From: Chrysemys picta bellii
Lineage: Eukaryota > Chordata > Testudines > Emydidae
Assembly: GCF_011386835.1 (NCBI RefSeq)
Contig: NC_088792.1
Coordinates: 41,034,882-41,098,881, forward strand
Direction of reading: 5' to 3'
Length of the DNA stretch: 64,000 bases
The position numbers and the translations under genes are program-made. This document shows positions 9,883 to 20,940 of this stretch, one piece after another. Within the stretch, counting starts at the first letter, position 1, and each line of letters starts with the position of its first letter. The notes below the pieces were generated by a model, which saw nothing but the letters and a program-made list of their open reading frames with translations, was not told the origin of the DNA and searched no databases.

Positions 9883-11454
9883 CCAATTGAACTTTAACAC
9901 TTTTATAACTCGTTGGGAAGTGCCCACTGCTTTCTTGGTTCTAGAGCCTGGTCATTACTTGGGCTGCTTTGCTCAACTCTGGCTCTGCAAGGGAGCTGGA
10001 AGGCTAACAGATCCAGCCCCCCTGAAGAGTTCCCCAGTGTGGAGCACTGCCCAGAAGGCCTAAAACCAGAATAGCATCTCCTACACTAATGTTCTCCTGG
10101 CTCCATTAGAGGAGAGCTGTTATGAGGTCAGAGTGTTCTATGTCCTAATGAACCCTGGCTGCCTGAAAGTCACCTGGAGAATCAGAATTAAGTTAGAGTG
10201 GTCCTAAGGGTGCTCTGACTCAAGCCAGGAACCAGTGTGTTCACAAGGTCGAGAAAAGAGGGGTGAACATAAAAGTGACTAAAAGCCACCTCTTTAGCCA
10301 CCCTCCTCCTGAGCTGTGCCAAATGAAGCCCATGATCTGGGCCTAGATATTTATGAAGAGTTCCTTCCCCCAGCTTGGGCGGGGGGGAGGAGAACAACAG
10401 AGAATGGAATGTTTAATAGCTACTTTTCCAGAAGGTGAAAATTACTTACCTGTACCCCTGCTTCATTATGTCTCACTCTTGGATCCCCTGCTCCAAGCAT
10501 GAGACAGAGAAGCTTTCATGCTAGCAACATGAGACTCAAGAGTGAAAATCCTGAAATGATGCTATCTTAAATAATATGATTTACAGATGCTACACACTCT
10601 TACACCCAGCAGATGAAGCACTAGCTAATAAGCCTCATTCTATTACAGTAGCGGCATCATTGGCTCTAGTTTGTGGTAAGCCCCTGTGGGAGGTATGCAT
10701 TTTGTGTGCCATCATTAGATATGTATGCTCACCAGAGGAAGTAATAATTAAAGGCTCAAGAGTAGTATCATCTTGCTTTGTTTAAAATATATTGTCTGCT
10801 GTTTTAAGCTTTGTAGCTTGTCAGATTATTTCTTTCTGCTTTCTTTTACATTGAGTATGAACTGGGAATGTTTGGAGAGAAAACATACAGCCATTCCACA
10901 AGGGGGAAAAAATTCCTTACGGTCAGTATAAAGTTACAGGTGTATTTGAAAAGTGGATCCGATGGATGGTGTGCAGGCTTGTGTGCAAACAGCAAGAAAG
11001 GAAAACTGATTTATGAAAAATTCTCTTAGCTCCAACACAACCACCAACTTGTTATGGGCACATTGTCAAAACAGTGACTGATACTATTTTCCACATCAGT
11101 TCTCGAGTTTTCTACATTTTCTTCACAGTAGGAATAGAACTAGATTCTGAATTAATTTATGTTAGTGTAAATGCAGAGTAACTAAGATTTTATAGCATTC
11201 TAAGTGATATCAGAATTTGCCATTGGGCCATGATCATTGACTGTGGAAGGGCAGCAGAATGATGGCTTTAACTCAAGAATTTTAATATTCTAAATATAAA
11301 CGTATTTAAAATTAAATTTCAAATTGACAACCTATGTTGAGGCCTACATTTATTATAATCTATTAACATCATTTACATTAAATCTAAAAATATTAAGCAG
11401 TACATGTTTACTACAAAGCTTTAAAGAGAATCAAAACTCTGAACTAGTGGAAGG
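9883..11454. other. Intronic sequence, nothing recognised
   Basis: Mixed composition with no repeat ends. Small open frames at 10188-10397 and 10576-10785 match no family I know. Confidence 0.4.
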
Positions 11455-11644
11455 CAGGGCCACCCAGAGGATTCAGGAGGCCTGGGGTCTTCGGCGGCGG
11501 GTCCCAGGGCGGAAGGACCCCCCCCCCCCCCCCCGAATTGCCGCGGAAGAAGCTCCAGGGGCCCGGGGCAAAAACTCTCATGGGGGCCCCTGCGGGGCCT
11601 GGGGCAAATTGCACCACTTGCACCCCCCCCCCCCGGCGGCCCTG
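11455..11644. mobile_element. Short hAT-like MITE (CAGGGCC type)
   Basis: The ends CAGGGCCACC... and ...GCGGCCCTG are flanked by an exact 8-bp duplication, GTGGAAGG (11447-11454 and 11645-11652). It contains C-runs at 11518-11534 and 11623-11634. It is related in its ends to the element at 35564-35809. Confidence 0.85.
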
Positions 11645-11667
11645 GTGGAAGGCACGTGGAAGGCACT

Positions 11668-11797
11668 GGCAAAGCATCTGGAACCATATTTTGTTGAAGT
11701 GTTAATACTGCTTTTGACAACAGAAGCTTCTTCTGCAGGTACAGAAAGAACATTTTCTTCATTTCAGTTTATTCAGATAGTTCAATTCAATGACTAG
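11668..11797 (+). pseudogene. hAT transposase C-terminal (dimerisation) fragment
   Basis: One frame reads LLLTTEASSAGTERTFSSFQ, the conserved hAT C-terminal dimerisation block whose usual form is (V/A)SSA..ERxFSS. Only about 40 residues are recognisable. The upstream side is interrupted by the MITE at 11455-11644 and by decay. It is a relic of an autonomous element. Confidence 0.6.
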
Positions 11798-12126
11798 TTC
11801 ATTCAAATTAATTCCTGGATGTATGCAACGAGAGTTATTATGACAGCAAGGAATAGAACAATGGTGAAACTACATTAGTTTGCACTCTAAGAAATGGAGA
11901 GGGAAAGCATCAAATGGTCAAAATTGGTATAATTCCAGAGTTTTTCTTGATGATTTTATCCCCAAAAATCAGCGGGCCAAATTTTCTGCTGGTGTAAATG
12001 GGTGCAGCATCACAGACTTAAAACAAAGCACGCACACCAGCAGAGAATTTGGCTGAATGACATTATATCGTTGTATGACATAGCTATTTCTATATTATAC
12101 ACAAACACACAGACTATACACACATG

Positions 12127-12206
12127 TATGTGTGTATATGTGTGTGTGTGTGTATTTATACACACACACACACACACACACATACACACACACACACACA
12201 CACACA
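12127..12206. repeat. Facing (TG)n and (CA)n microsatellite
   Basis: A TG run at 12127-12153 is followed by a CA run at 12160-12206, separated by ATTTATA. The two arms are complementary and could form a hairpin or cruciform. Confidence 0.95.
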
Positions 12207-12583
12207 ACTAGGCCTCTGCAAGTAGTCATTAAGCAAAGGATTAATGGCTGGCAGATGGGAATTGTTGATCAAGATCTAAAACTATACATGTTAAAGCATT
12301 TAAAAGGGCAGTTTTACCATTTTTATATCTTCCCACTGGCTCTATAATTATTATACAAAGTCCTTGGCTGCCTTCCAAGGATCAGAGCTCCAATCCTTTC
12401 TGAACATTTAGCAGTTGGACAGTGAGATTTCAAACTGCAATTTATGCATTTATGTCATAATACACATGGCTATAATATGTTGAGTGAAGAAAGCGATGCC
12501 AAAACTTTAAATTAATAAACAAAAGATTTAAATTAACACTATAAAATAATTTGAACACAGGGCAAATGGGAATTGGTTGATGA
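12207..12583. other. Intronic sequence, nothing recognised
   Basis: AT-rich single-copy-looking sequence between the microsatellite and the CR1. Confidence 0.4.
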
Positions 12584-13612
12584 AATCACAGAAATAGAGG
12601 ACAGGAAAGAACTTCAAGAAGTCATCTAGTCCATTTCCCTGCTCTGAGGCAAAACCAGCTCTACCTAGACCATCCCGACCGGTTTTTTTTCTAATCTGTT
12701 CTTAAAAACTTCCAATGACAGGCATTTCACAATCTCTCTTGGTAACCTATTCCAGTACTTAAACTACCCTAATACTTAGAAAGCTTTTCATAATATCTAA
12801 CCTAAATCTCCTTTGCTGCAGATTAACCTTGTCCTACCTTCAGTGGACACTGAGAACAATTGGTCACTGTCCTCTTTATAACAGGCCTTTACACATTTGA
12901 AGACTTATCAGGTCCCCACTTAGTCTTCTTTTCTCAAGACTACACATGTCCAGTTTGTTTTTTAGCCTTTTGTCATAAGTCAGGTTTTCTAAACCTTTTA
13001 TCATTTTTGTTGCTCTCCTCTGGACTCTCTCCAATTTGTCCACATATTCCTTAAAATGTGGTGTGGTGCCCAAAAGAGTACACAGTACTCCAGCTGAGGC
13101 CTTACGAGGGCTGAGCAGAGCAGAACAATTACCTCCCGTGTCTCACATAAGGCACTCTTGTTAACACACTCAGGAATGACATTAGCCTTTTTCAGAATTG
13201 CATCACATTTTTGACTCATATTCAACTCATGATTCACTATAACCCCCAAATCCTTTTCTGCAATACTGCTGGCTGGTCAGTCATTTCCTGTTGTGTATTT
13301 GTGCATTTGATTTTTCCTTTTTCAGTGAGGCACTTTGCACTTGTCTTTACTGAATTTCATCTTGTTGATTTCAGGCCAATTCTCCAATTTAATCAAGATC
13401 ACTCTGAATTCTAATCCTGTCCTCCAAAGTGCTTGCAACCCCTCCCAACATGGTGTCATCCACAAATTTTATAAGCTTACTCTCCACCCCATTATCCAGG
13501 TCAGTTATGAAAGTATTCATTAGTACTAGAACCAGGACAGACCCTTGTGGGACCCCAACTAGACCTATCTTCCTTGTTTGACAGTAAACCATTCATAACT
13601 ACTCTCTGAGTA
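12584..13612 (-). mobile_element. CR1 LINE, older family, ORF2 end and 3' region
   Basis: Antisense CR1. Reverse-strand frames read [20 protein letters not shown], then [20 protein letters not shown], then EKRRLSGDLI, in the order of the ORF2 C terminus. Further up, GVPQGSVL...FITDLDNGVESKLIKFVDDT carries the RT (F/Y)xDD box. It is broken by frameshifts. The left end lacks a crisp tail repeat. A Penelope-like insertion abuts at 13613. Confidence 0.85.
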
Positions 13613-13615
13613 TTA

Positions 13616-13960
13616 GAGAGTCATGGTGGGTCAGGTAATATCTTTTATTGGACCAACTTCTGTTGGTCAGAGAGACAATCTTTTGAGCTTATACAGAGCT
13701 CTTCTTCAGGTCTGGGAAAATAACTCAGCTAAATACAAGGTGGAACAGATTGTTTAGCATAAGTAGTTAACACATATAACACATATTTCAAGGGACCATT
13801 CAAGGGAAAATGGCCTGTTAACACCCCTCCAGTCATAAAGGGGGAAAAACAGCTGGGGGGGCAGTTAGTGGGTTACAGATTGTGGTAATAACCATAAATC
13901 CAGTGTTACTATTCACTCCATAATTTTTAATGTCTAGCAAAGTTATAAACTTATCTTCCA
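13616..13960. mobile_element. Penelope-like (second family) with inverted tail at its left end
   Basis: At 13622-13714 the tail is in minus orientation (GGTAATATCTTTTATTGGAC, CAACTTCTGTTGGTCAGAGA). It runs straight into the body in plus orientation from about 13732 (CAGCTAAATACAAGGTGGAA, AGCATAAGTAGTTAACACAT, CACCCCTCCAGTCATAAAGG). The arrangement inverted tail then forward body matches that of the first Penelope-like family here. It inserted into, or next to, the CR1 that ends at 13612. Confidence 0.55.
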
Positions 13961-13984
13961 CAGGTTGACTGTGGGTTGAGTGAA

Positions 13985-14245
13985 AAAATACTTCCTTTTG
14001 TTTGTTTTAAACCTGCTGCCTATTAATTTCATTTGGTGGTCCCTAGTTCTTGTGTTATGAGAAGGAGTAAACTTATTTACTTTCTCCACACCAGTCATGA
14101 TTTTATAGACCTCTATCATATCCCCTCTTAGTCATCTCTTTTCCAAGCTGAAAAGTCCCAGTCTTATTAATCTCTCCTCATATAGCAGCCATTCCATACC
14201 CCTAATCATTTTTGTTGCCCTTTTCTGAATCTTTTCCAAGTTGTT
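13985..14245 (-). mobile_element. CR1-like fragment
   Basis: Antisense CR1 3'-region wording: GACCTCTATCATATCCCCTC, CTTTTCCAAGCTGAAAAGTC, then CATTTTTGTTGCCCTTTTCTG. It may be a second CR1 copy or a displaced part of the one ending at 13612. Confidence 0.65.
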
Positions 14246-14248
14246 CAC

Positions 14249-14685
14249 CGCTCCTGTTAACTAGCTCCTCTGGTCGCTTAGGAGCAGGCTTTTTAAAGCC
14301 CTGGTCTTTCTGAGTAGCCCCGCCCCTTGGTTAAGGGTTGATGGGTGTTAAAGGCCTTAGGGATCAAAGCCTCGTTAAGAAGCTTTCAGCCTTGCCTAGC
14401 AGGCCGCTATGTTCAGCACACACACGGTCAGCACCCGGTACCCAAACAGACCACACTGTATATTTCCGTCCATCAGCAAGCACACAACAACAAACACAAA
14501 CACACACACAACAGACAACAAACTTACCCCAAAAGGTCATGTACTCGCTCCTCCTTCACCTGGAGAACTCCCTCGCAAAACTCCCGTTAGCCGCTCCTGT
14601 TCACTAGCTCCTCTGGTTGCTTAAGAGCAGGCTTTTTAAAGCCCTGGTCTTCCTGAGTATCCCCGCCCTCTGGTAAAGGGTGGAA
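14249..14685. repeat. 94-bp direct repeat flanking 248 bp
   Basis: Segments 14249-14343 and 14592-14685 are near-identical (CGCTCCTGTTAACTAGCTCC / CGCTCCTGTTCACTAGCTCC, then GAGCAGGCTTTTTAAAGCCC, then the CCCCGCCC region). The spacer holds AACAACAAACACAAACACAC simple sequence. This could be a tandem duplication within an LTR-like repeat or two short terminal repeats. Confidence 0.75.
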
Positions 14686-15804
14686 TCTATCATTTCATGA
14701 TAACTTTCACCCAGTTACCTTCAACCTTCAGGCCTGCAACCAGTTCCTCCATTAATCAGAATAAAGTTTAAAATGGCTGTTCCCCTGGTTACTTCCTCCA
14801 CGTTCTGAAACAAGAAGTTGTCCAATAAGCTATTGGAATGTACTGAGGACATTTTGTGTTTTGCTGTATTACTTTTCTAACAGATGTCTGGGTTGTTAAA
14901 ATCCCCCATTCCTATCAAGTCTTGCATTTGGATATTTCTGTTATTTGTTCTAGCATGATGCATTGTCATCTACTTGTCTTGCTTAGAAGATGGCCTGCTG
15001 CATGTTGTAACAGCTTTTTTTCTTTTGGCCTTCACAGTCAGACCCAGACAGAGAGCATTGCTAAGTCCAGGCTTGAAATGGCAAAGACAAAGATTATTGT
15101 GGCTAGGGCAATGAGCATGAATGAGGGGTGTAAGTCTTCCTCTTAGCAGAAGTCAGGAGTAGACATTTCTTGCTACTTTTGTTACCTGTGTGTCTAGGAC
15201 TAGCAATGAGCCTGGCAGAATTCAAGACAGGTTAGTATTTGGATGAACAGAGGGCAGACATCTTCAGTGGAAAGTGCAATCAAGGATTCCCCAGCACCAC
15301 CATCAGTATCAATCTGTACTTCTGATGTTGAATTTAGCCCAAATGCTTTTCAGTCAGGAACTTATTTCCTTCAGATATTGATCAGCTATGTGATAGCACT
15401 ATCTACTCCAGAAGGAAGTGAGATAGCTTTGGTTCATCTGCATATTACTGGCATCTGAGCCCAAAGAACCTTAGAATTGTCCCAGAGCTCTGATATTTCC
15501 TCTGTACACAGGAGGTTATAAAAATCACACCCTTGACTGACAAACTAAAATCTGTTGTGCCAGATACAGAAAACTTCCTGTTTGATCAAATAATACCTTC
15601 TTCCCTACACACCTCAGCGAACACCCTTATGGAGAACTGTTCTGTTGGGTTCTCTGACTAGTAATGTCTCCATTTAATTGTGGGCTCCAGCTCTCAATCA
15701 GTCATTGAACATATTTTGCCTGACCATTGCTACTGAATGTATGCATTCTTGAACAACGATGCAATGTAAATATTTTATTTGTGTTACAGTATGCACATTT
15801 TGAT
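14686..15804. other. Intronic sequence, nothing recognised
   Basis: No repeat termini or coding blocks recognised. Small frames at 14856-15146 and 15243-15458 match no known family. Confidence 0.4.

Positions 15805-15848
<44 letters not shown>
15805..15848 (+). repeat. (GATA)11 microsatellite
   Basis: Eleven perfect GATA units. Confidence 0.97.
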
Positions 15849-16915
15849 CAGATTTCTGACCCCCTTGAAAAAAGCACCCTCTAAAAGGTAAGATAATTGG
15901 ATTTGCCAATCATTTCCTTAGGGTTGCCTAAGAATCATGTGACGCAAACATTTTTCTTCAGAACATATATTTACATCAATATTAACTATTTAGTGAAAAT
16001 GCTCTTTGAATATGTAGATATTGAAGAGTCATTGAAATTATCATCTGCTGTCACAGTTATCTATAGTAAATCCTCACAGTGAATATGCTTTCCAAGTGGA
16101 TCAAAGAGTTTTCCATATTTAAAGAAACTCAAACTGTTACACATGCAAACATGCACTAAAATGGAATATATAATTTCTACAAGTGCTAAACAAGAAAACT
16201 GTGTGTGTATTACTAAGGTCATAGATTAAAAGAATGTAAGGAAGCAAAGACTGTTGCATTTTAAAAAGCTACAGAATATGTTCTACATGTTTGTCAGCAC
16301 ATAGTTTTGTAAAAAAAAGAAAAATCTTATTTCTCTACTTGTTTAACATGCTGCTTGGTGAATTCTCTGTACTGTATAATTTGTTAAATAAGTAGTGTAT
16401 AAACACGTTAAAATAGTATAAATACAAAGCAAGAGTTTAAATGTCACATCACTACAAGGCCAATGGAATGCATGCTGGCACCATTTAAAAATTATAAATA
16501 GGGATATTTTGGAAGAAAACAGTGGAACACCTTTGAACTCAATTGTAATACATAGGACTAGGAGATTTGTCCTTAAGACTTACCTCTGGAATGATTACTA
16601 CAAGACCCCACCAGCTGACATTAGGTTGGCAGGTGGCAAAATTAATCTAGAGTTTATCGTTCATTGCCTGCTTGTTTACTGTTACATCATCCTTTCCAAC
16701 TCCTCTCTTTCCCATGCATTTGTTTTCCTCTACCTGTTGAGTCTAGACATTATCTAAGAAAAGGGGACTGTCCCTTTTATTACATGGGGCCTTAGGATTG
16801 GCTCTCTTTTGGATGGGCTCAAGTGCCCCCTGGGGTGTTTTGGCTGCATGGCTCATAAAGAGAGGAAAAGTGATGGTACTCTCTCAGAAGTCAATAACTC
16901 ATGGTCTCTACATGA
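15849..16915. other. Intronic AT-rich sequence, nothing recognised
   Basis: AT-rich with no identifiable element. Confidence 0.4.
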
Positions 16916-17080
16916 AATGGCGCACTTGACAGATGTGTGCATACTGAGACTGATGGACAATAATCTGGCCTCAGTAATACATCCCTTCATCACCTCCCAG
17001 CTGGACTACAACACCACAATTTGGCTGAGCATGAAATTGTCAGCCCTTAGAAATGCCAACTATTGTACAGTGCAATAGCC
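16916..17080 (+). mobile_element. Possible ancient L2 LINE fragment
   Basis: One frame reads ASVIHPFITSQLDYNTTIWL, which resembles the L2 ORF2 C-terminal block (H.F(V/I)TS.LDYCN.L). Only about 50 residues are visible, with decay. Confidence 0.45.
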
Positions 17081-19604
17081 CTTTGACTTCAGGGCCCCCC
17101 AAATTTCACTGAATGAGATTCAGCATGGGCACAGTGGGCTGTGCTAGCAGATCCTGAAGCAGGACAAGGGTCTTTTTTATACAACTTCCATATAAATCCC
17201 AACCCCATTGCTTAAAATTTTGAGTTTCGAGTGTACCAAGAAAATAAACATGCCTCATTTGGTCTGATCATAAATTGCATCTCCTTCTCTCTTTACTCTT
17301 ACTTTATGTACTGCCTCAAAAGCTAAATTTGAAATAAAATACTCTTGCTTTTGTGGGAAGTGGGAGCAGTCTCCCTAACAGACTATACAATAATACGTTG
17401 CCTCACCCACAGATATCCATTTTGAATACCTAAGCTTTCTGCCTACAAAACATGGTTCTATGTTAGTATCCTCAGTCTGAGACCAACTCTGTAACTACTC
17501 AGCATTTAGACTTTACCAAGTCCAATATTTCATCTGATTTGCATTCAGAGGGAATGTCAATATACTTGCATCAACAATATTTTGTTCCTTTAAATAGTGT
17601 GTGATAAGGCTTTCCAGGCTTGAGATAGCAAGCAGCAGAGTATATTTTACTTCACCAAATTTGTACATTATGGCAGATCAAAACCATAAGTATTAGACCT
17701 GACTAGTGAATTCTCCAGAAGGCAACAGCCGGAAAAAATCTAGTCTCACTAAATAGGCCCCCCAAAATTATAATCTTTAAACAGGTGAGGAAGCATTACC
17801 CTAGTTCCCTCTCTGCATGCAGCTTTCATCCATTTCACACTGATCTGGACTAAACCTCAGGCCATTTAACCTTCTCAACCAATTCCCCATACAGTGGAAT
17901 CCACCTTTATGGCAATCCAGGGCCAGCCACCAATGGAAGAAGCCCAGGCAGCCACCATTTGGCAGATCCCCCATGATAAATGTTTCTTCTATGAAGGGGG
18001 CAAATCCTATCATCCCGATGGAAGAACCTCACAGAGGTTGTTTTTGCTAACTCTCCCCTCCTGCCAGGGGGTTTAGCACATGAGGGCATGATCTGGTTCC
18101 AGGTGAAAATTAAAATAGGTTTACACCCAAATATTTGTATGGCTAATACCAATTTCATTTGCTATACTACTCACTCCTCAAGAAGAAAGTTGACAAAACT
18201 GGATAGCCCCTACAGAACAATCACAGTCTCTTAGATGAGCATAACTATATTTAACCTATTGTAAATGCATATACTACCATACAAACTTAAAATTTCCACT
18301 TCAGTCAAGGAACTCAAATGATTACCATCACAATAGGGTATGAAACAGCTCAATGAATCTCTGAACAACTAGGAGATTCATAGCCTAGTGTAAAAAGTAT
18401 GAAACATTACAGACAAGCTGGAGCCAAAGGAAATCACACGTTTCAATCAAGAGTTCCCTAAAACAAGCTTTCAGTTAATTCTGAAAAGTCACTCGGTGAC
18501 AGATTTATTTCTCAGACAGAAACATCACACAGTTAAATTCAATCAGTTAAGTAATATAGTACAATCATTGCCACTGCTGCACTAAATAGGCATTTAAAGT
18601 TAACCCCATATTAAGTTACATCAATTTTAGAGCTTAAACTAGTAGATGTTTTAAACACATGCTACTAGTTTAGCTGGGATCTGAGAAGGTCACCCTTATC
18701 TTTAAGTCTTAAATTAGTAATGAATAAAAGTACTAAGTCGGGGAAAAAATAATAATTTGAAGTATCAGTGAGCCTGACTGTCCAGTAAATTCTGGAATAT
18801 CACATTAGGAAATCTGAACTTAAATTTTAAGTGAAGCCATTTTTAGACTATAAAATATTTTGGTGGTGAAAAACACATTTCTTGAACAAGTCTGTGTACG
18901 TGGAATATTTTGTCAAACACAGAACAATGTTTGACTCTGATCAAGGCTAAAAGTTGGAAGTGTCTGTCATTTCAGAGAAGTTTCTTAAAACATGCATGTT
19001 TAAAAAACAAGCAAAAAGACATTTCAGAAACGTTTGCGATTTTAATGGTTGGATGTCATGTAAAGAATTTTGATAGGCAGATTGCAAATACATCTGAATA
19101 AATAAGTACTTTAAAAGTACTTAAAGGATTCAATTAATAGTTCCGTGTCTTCTAATTTTGTACAGTTTAAAATGTATTTGCAAGCCCCAAAGTCTGCAAC
19201 AGTAAATTTTCAGCAGTTTATCACAAAAATCCACACAATCACACATGCGTGCACACACACAAGCTTTCAATAAATCACATTAATCACACTTTAAGAGATT
19301 AAAAATAACCCCATTCTAAGTGTGATCATGGTTACCGAAGTACCTAAAGTAAATAGGACTCTTCCAATTCAATAGATATGCTCCCTGGGTTTACTCAGTC
19401 ATATCTACTTACTTTCGTGACAAAAATAAGTGTTTATAATATTTTAGTCTTGTTAACACTACAGAGGCAGCATGCTATGACAGAGTGGGTTTTTTCTGGA
19501 TTATTCATTCATCAAAAGTATTGGTAGTTAAATTCCAGCCGCAGAATCTTTATTTTAGGTGATACAAAAGCAGAGAAAAAACTAGCTTGACTTTCTGAAC
19601 TAGA
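17081..19604. other. Intronic sequence, nothing recognised
   Basis: Mostly AT-rich. A segment around 17790-18090 is less AT-rich with short open frames on both strands but no recognisable protein. Confidence 0.4.
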
Positions 19605-20190
19605 GCGAAGGGCTACGAGGTGCAGATGGATGCCCTGACTGTCGGAGCCTTGGGCGCCTTGGACCCCTGCAACGAGCGTGTGCTGCGGACCTGCGGATGC
19701 ACGGCACATGCGGCGCCTCATGGTCTCAGACACCATCCGATGGTTCAGGGACATCTACATCGAGCACATTACTGGCCAACGACAGTACAACGGAGGCGTG
19801 AGCCAGAGGTGACATCGTTCTTCGACTACGAGAAAGGACCAAGAGACTTTCTCCATTGGATCATATGAACTGGAACCATAACTCCCTGAACATTAAATCT
19901 CACCAAATGAGGGTCAATCCATCCTCATCATCATATCTACTCATTATACTCCACACCCGAACATAGCCACTATATGAACTTCATACCCTCATATCTCAAT
20001 GCCTGTACTTTGACCCATCAACCTTTTACCCCAAATCAGGGATATTGCAGATTATGTATTCCTTATGCCACCTGATCTTAAACCAAACTTTGCACCCTCA
20101 ATAATCTGTACATTATTCCCTGATAACCAGAAACTTCTATGCTCAAACTCTGTTCACTATTTTTTTAACATCATCTTATTAAAGTTGGGG
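19605..20190 (+). mobile_element. 3' end of a non-LTR retrotransposon (family uncertain)
   Basis: After DALTVGALGALDPCNERVL (from 19626) and a frameshift, the frame from 19708 reads MRRLMVSDTIRWFRDIYIEH and ends with TGA at 19810-19812. This resembles the conserved C terminus of a vertebrate non-LTR retrotransposon polyprotein, possibly R2/NeSL-like. The C/T/A-rich 3' UTR ends ACATCATCTTATTAAAG near 20185, followed by a G run. The family label is from memory and is weak. Confidence 0.45.
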
Positions 20191-20382
20191 GGGGGGGAAC
20201 ACTTATTCGTAAACTAAGTGCATTTGATAAGAGGCCATTGAGACACAAACATGGAATCCCACATTGAAACATGGAATCCCACATTGCCACTACTGTGTCA
20301 TTATAGAATCATTTTTCAGTATACAGAATAAAAAGAGTCTCCCCAAGTTTCCTTCATCCTAGCCTAATAGAAACAATTATTA

Positions 20383-20483
20383 GCCCACGAAAGCTTATAC
20401 TCAAATAAATTTGTTAGTCTCTAAGGTGCCACAAGTACTCCTGTTCTTTTTGCAGATACAGACTAACACGGCTACCACTCTGA
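20383..20483 (+). mobile_element. Penelope-like 3' tail with target duplication
   Basis: This is a 101-bp tail: GCCCACGAAAGCTTATACTC, AAATAAATTTGTTAGTCTCT, AAGGTGCCACAAGTACTCCT, GCAGATACAGACTAACACGG. It is flanked by AATTATTA at 20375-20382 and 20484-20491. It is heavily 5'-truncated. Confidence 0.8.
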
Positions 20484-20579
20484 AATTATTATTCCTGCAG
20501 TCTGAAACAGCAAACCTTTGATGATACTAGCGAATGAGGCAAGAGGATATGCTTTCCTACACAGAAGTAGGTATAGCTC

Positions 20580-20932
20580 AGTGATTCTCAAACTTTTTAG
20601 GGTCGTTCCCCCTTACCCCTGTCCGCACCCCCCAAGGAGCCGGGAGTGGGGCCATGGCTCCGTGGGGGACAGAGATGCAGACAGGGGTAAGGGGGCTGAG
20701 GCTGGGGCTGGGAGTGAGCCTGGGGACGGAGTTGCGGCCAGGCCGCAGTCAGGGGCTGGGGCTGGGGGCGGGAGCCAGGTCCGCAGCTAGAGGTGGTGCC
20801 ACAACAGAGTTGGGAGTGGAGTAGGGCTGGGTGGCATTCGTTCCCTGCCTGCCATGGGGGCTGGCTTGGGACCCCCCAAACATTCCTCTGCACTCCCCTA
20901 GGGGGCACAACCCACTGTTTGGGGACCTCTGG
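20580..20932. mobile_element. hAT-like MITE (AGTGATTCTCAAAC type)
   Basis: The left end is AGTGATTCTCAAACTTTTT and the right end ACTGTTTGGGGACCTCTGG. The flanks TATAGCTC (20572-20579) and CATAGCTC (20933-20940) match at 7 of 8. The interior is GC-rich with G-rich runs (20640-20860) that create spurious open frames. Confidence 0.75.
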
Positions 20933-20940
20933 CATAGCTC

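Noticed and set aside
11324..11797. A single 157-codon frame
   Set aside because: It runs through the MITE at 11455-11644. Only its last 40 or so codons resemble hAT transposase.
12002..12347. Frames rich in Thr-His or Val-Cys
   Set aside because: They are translations of the TG/CA microsatellite.
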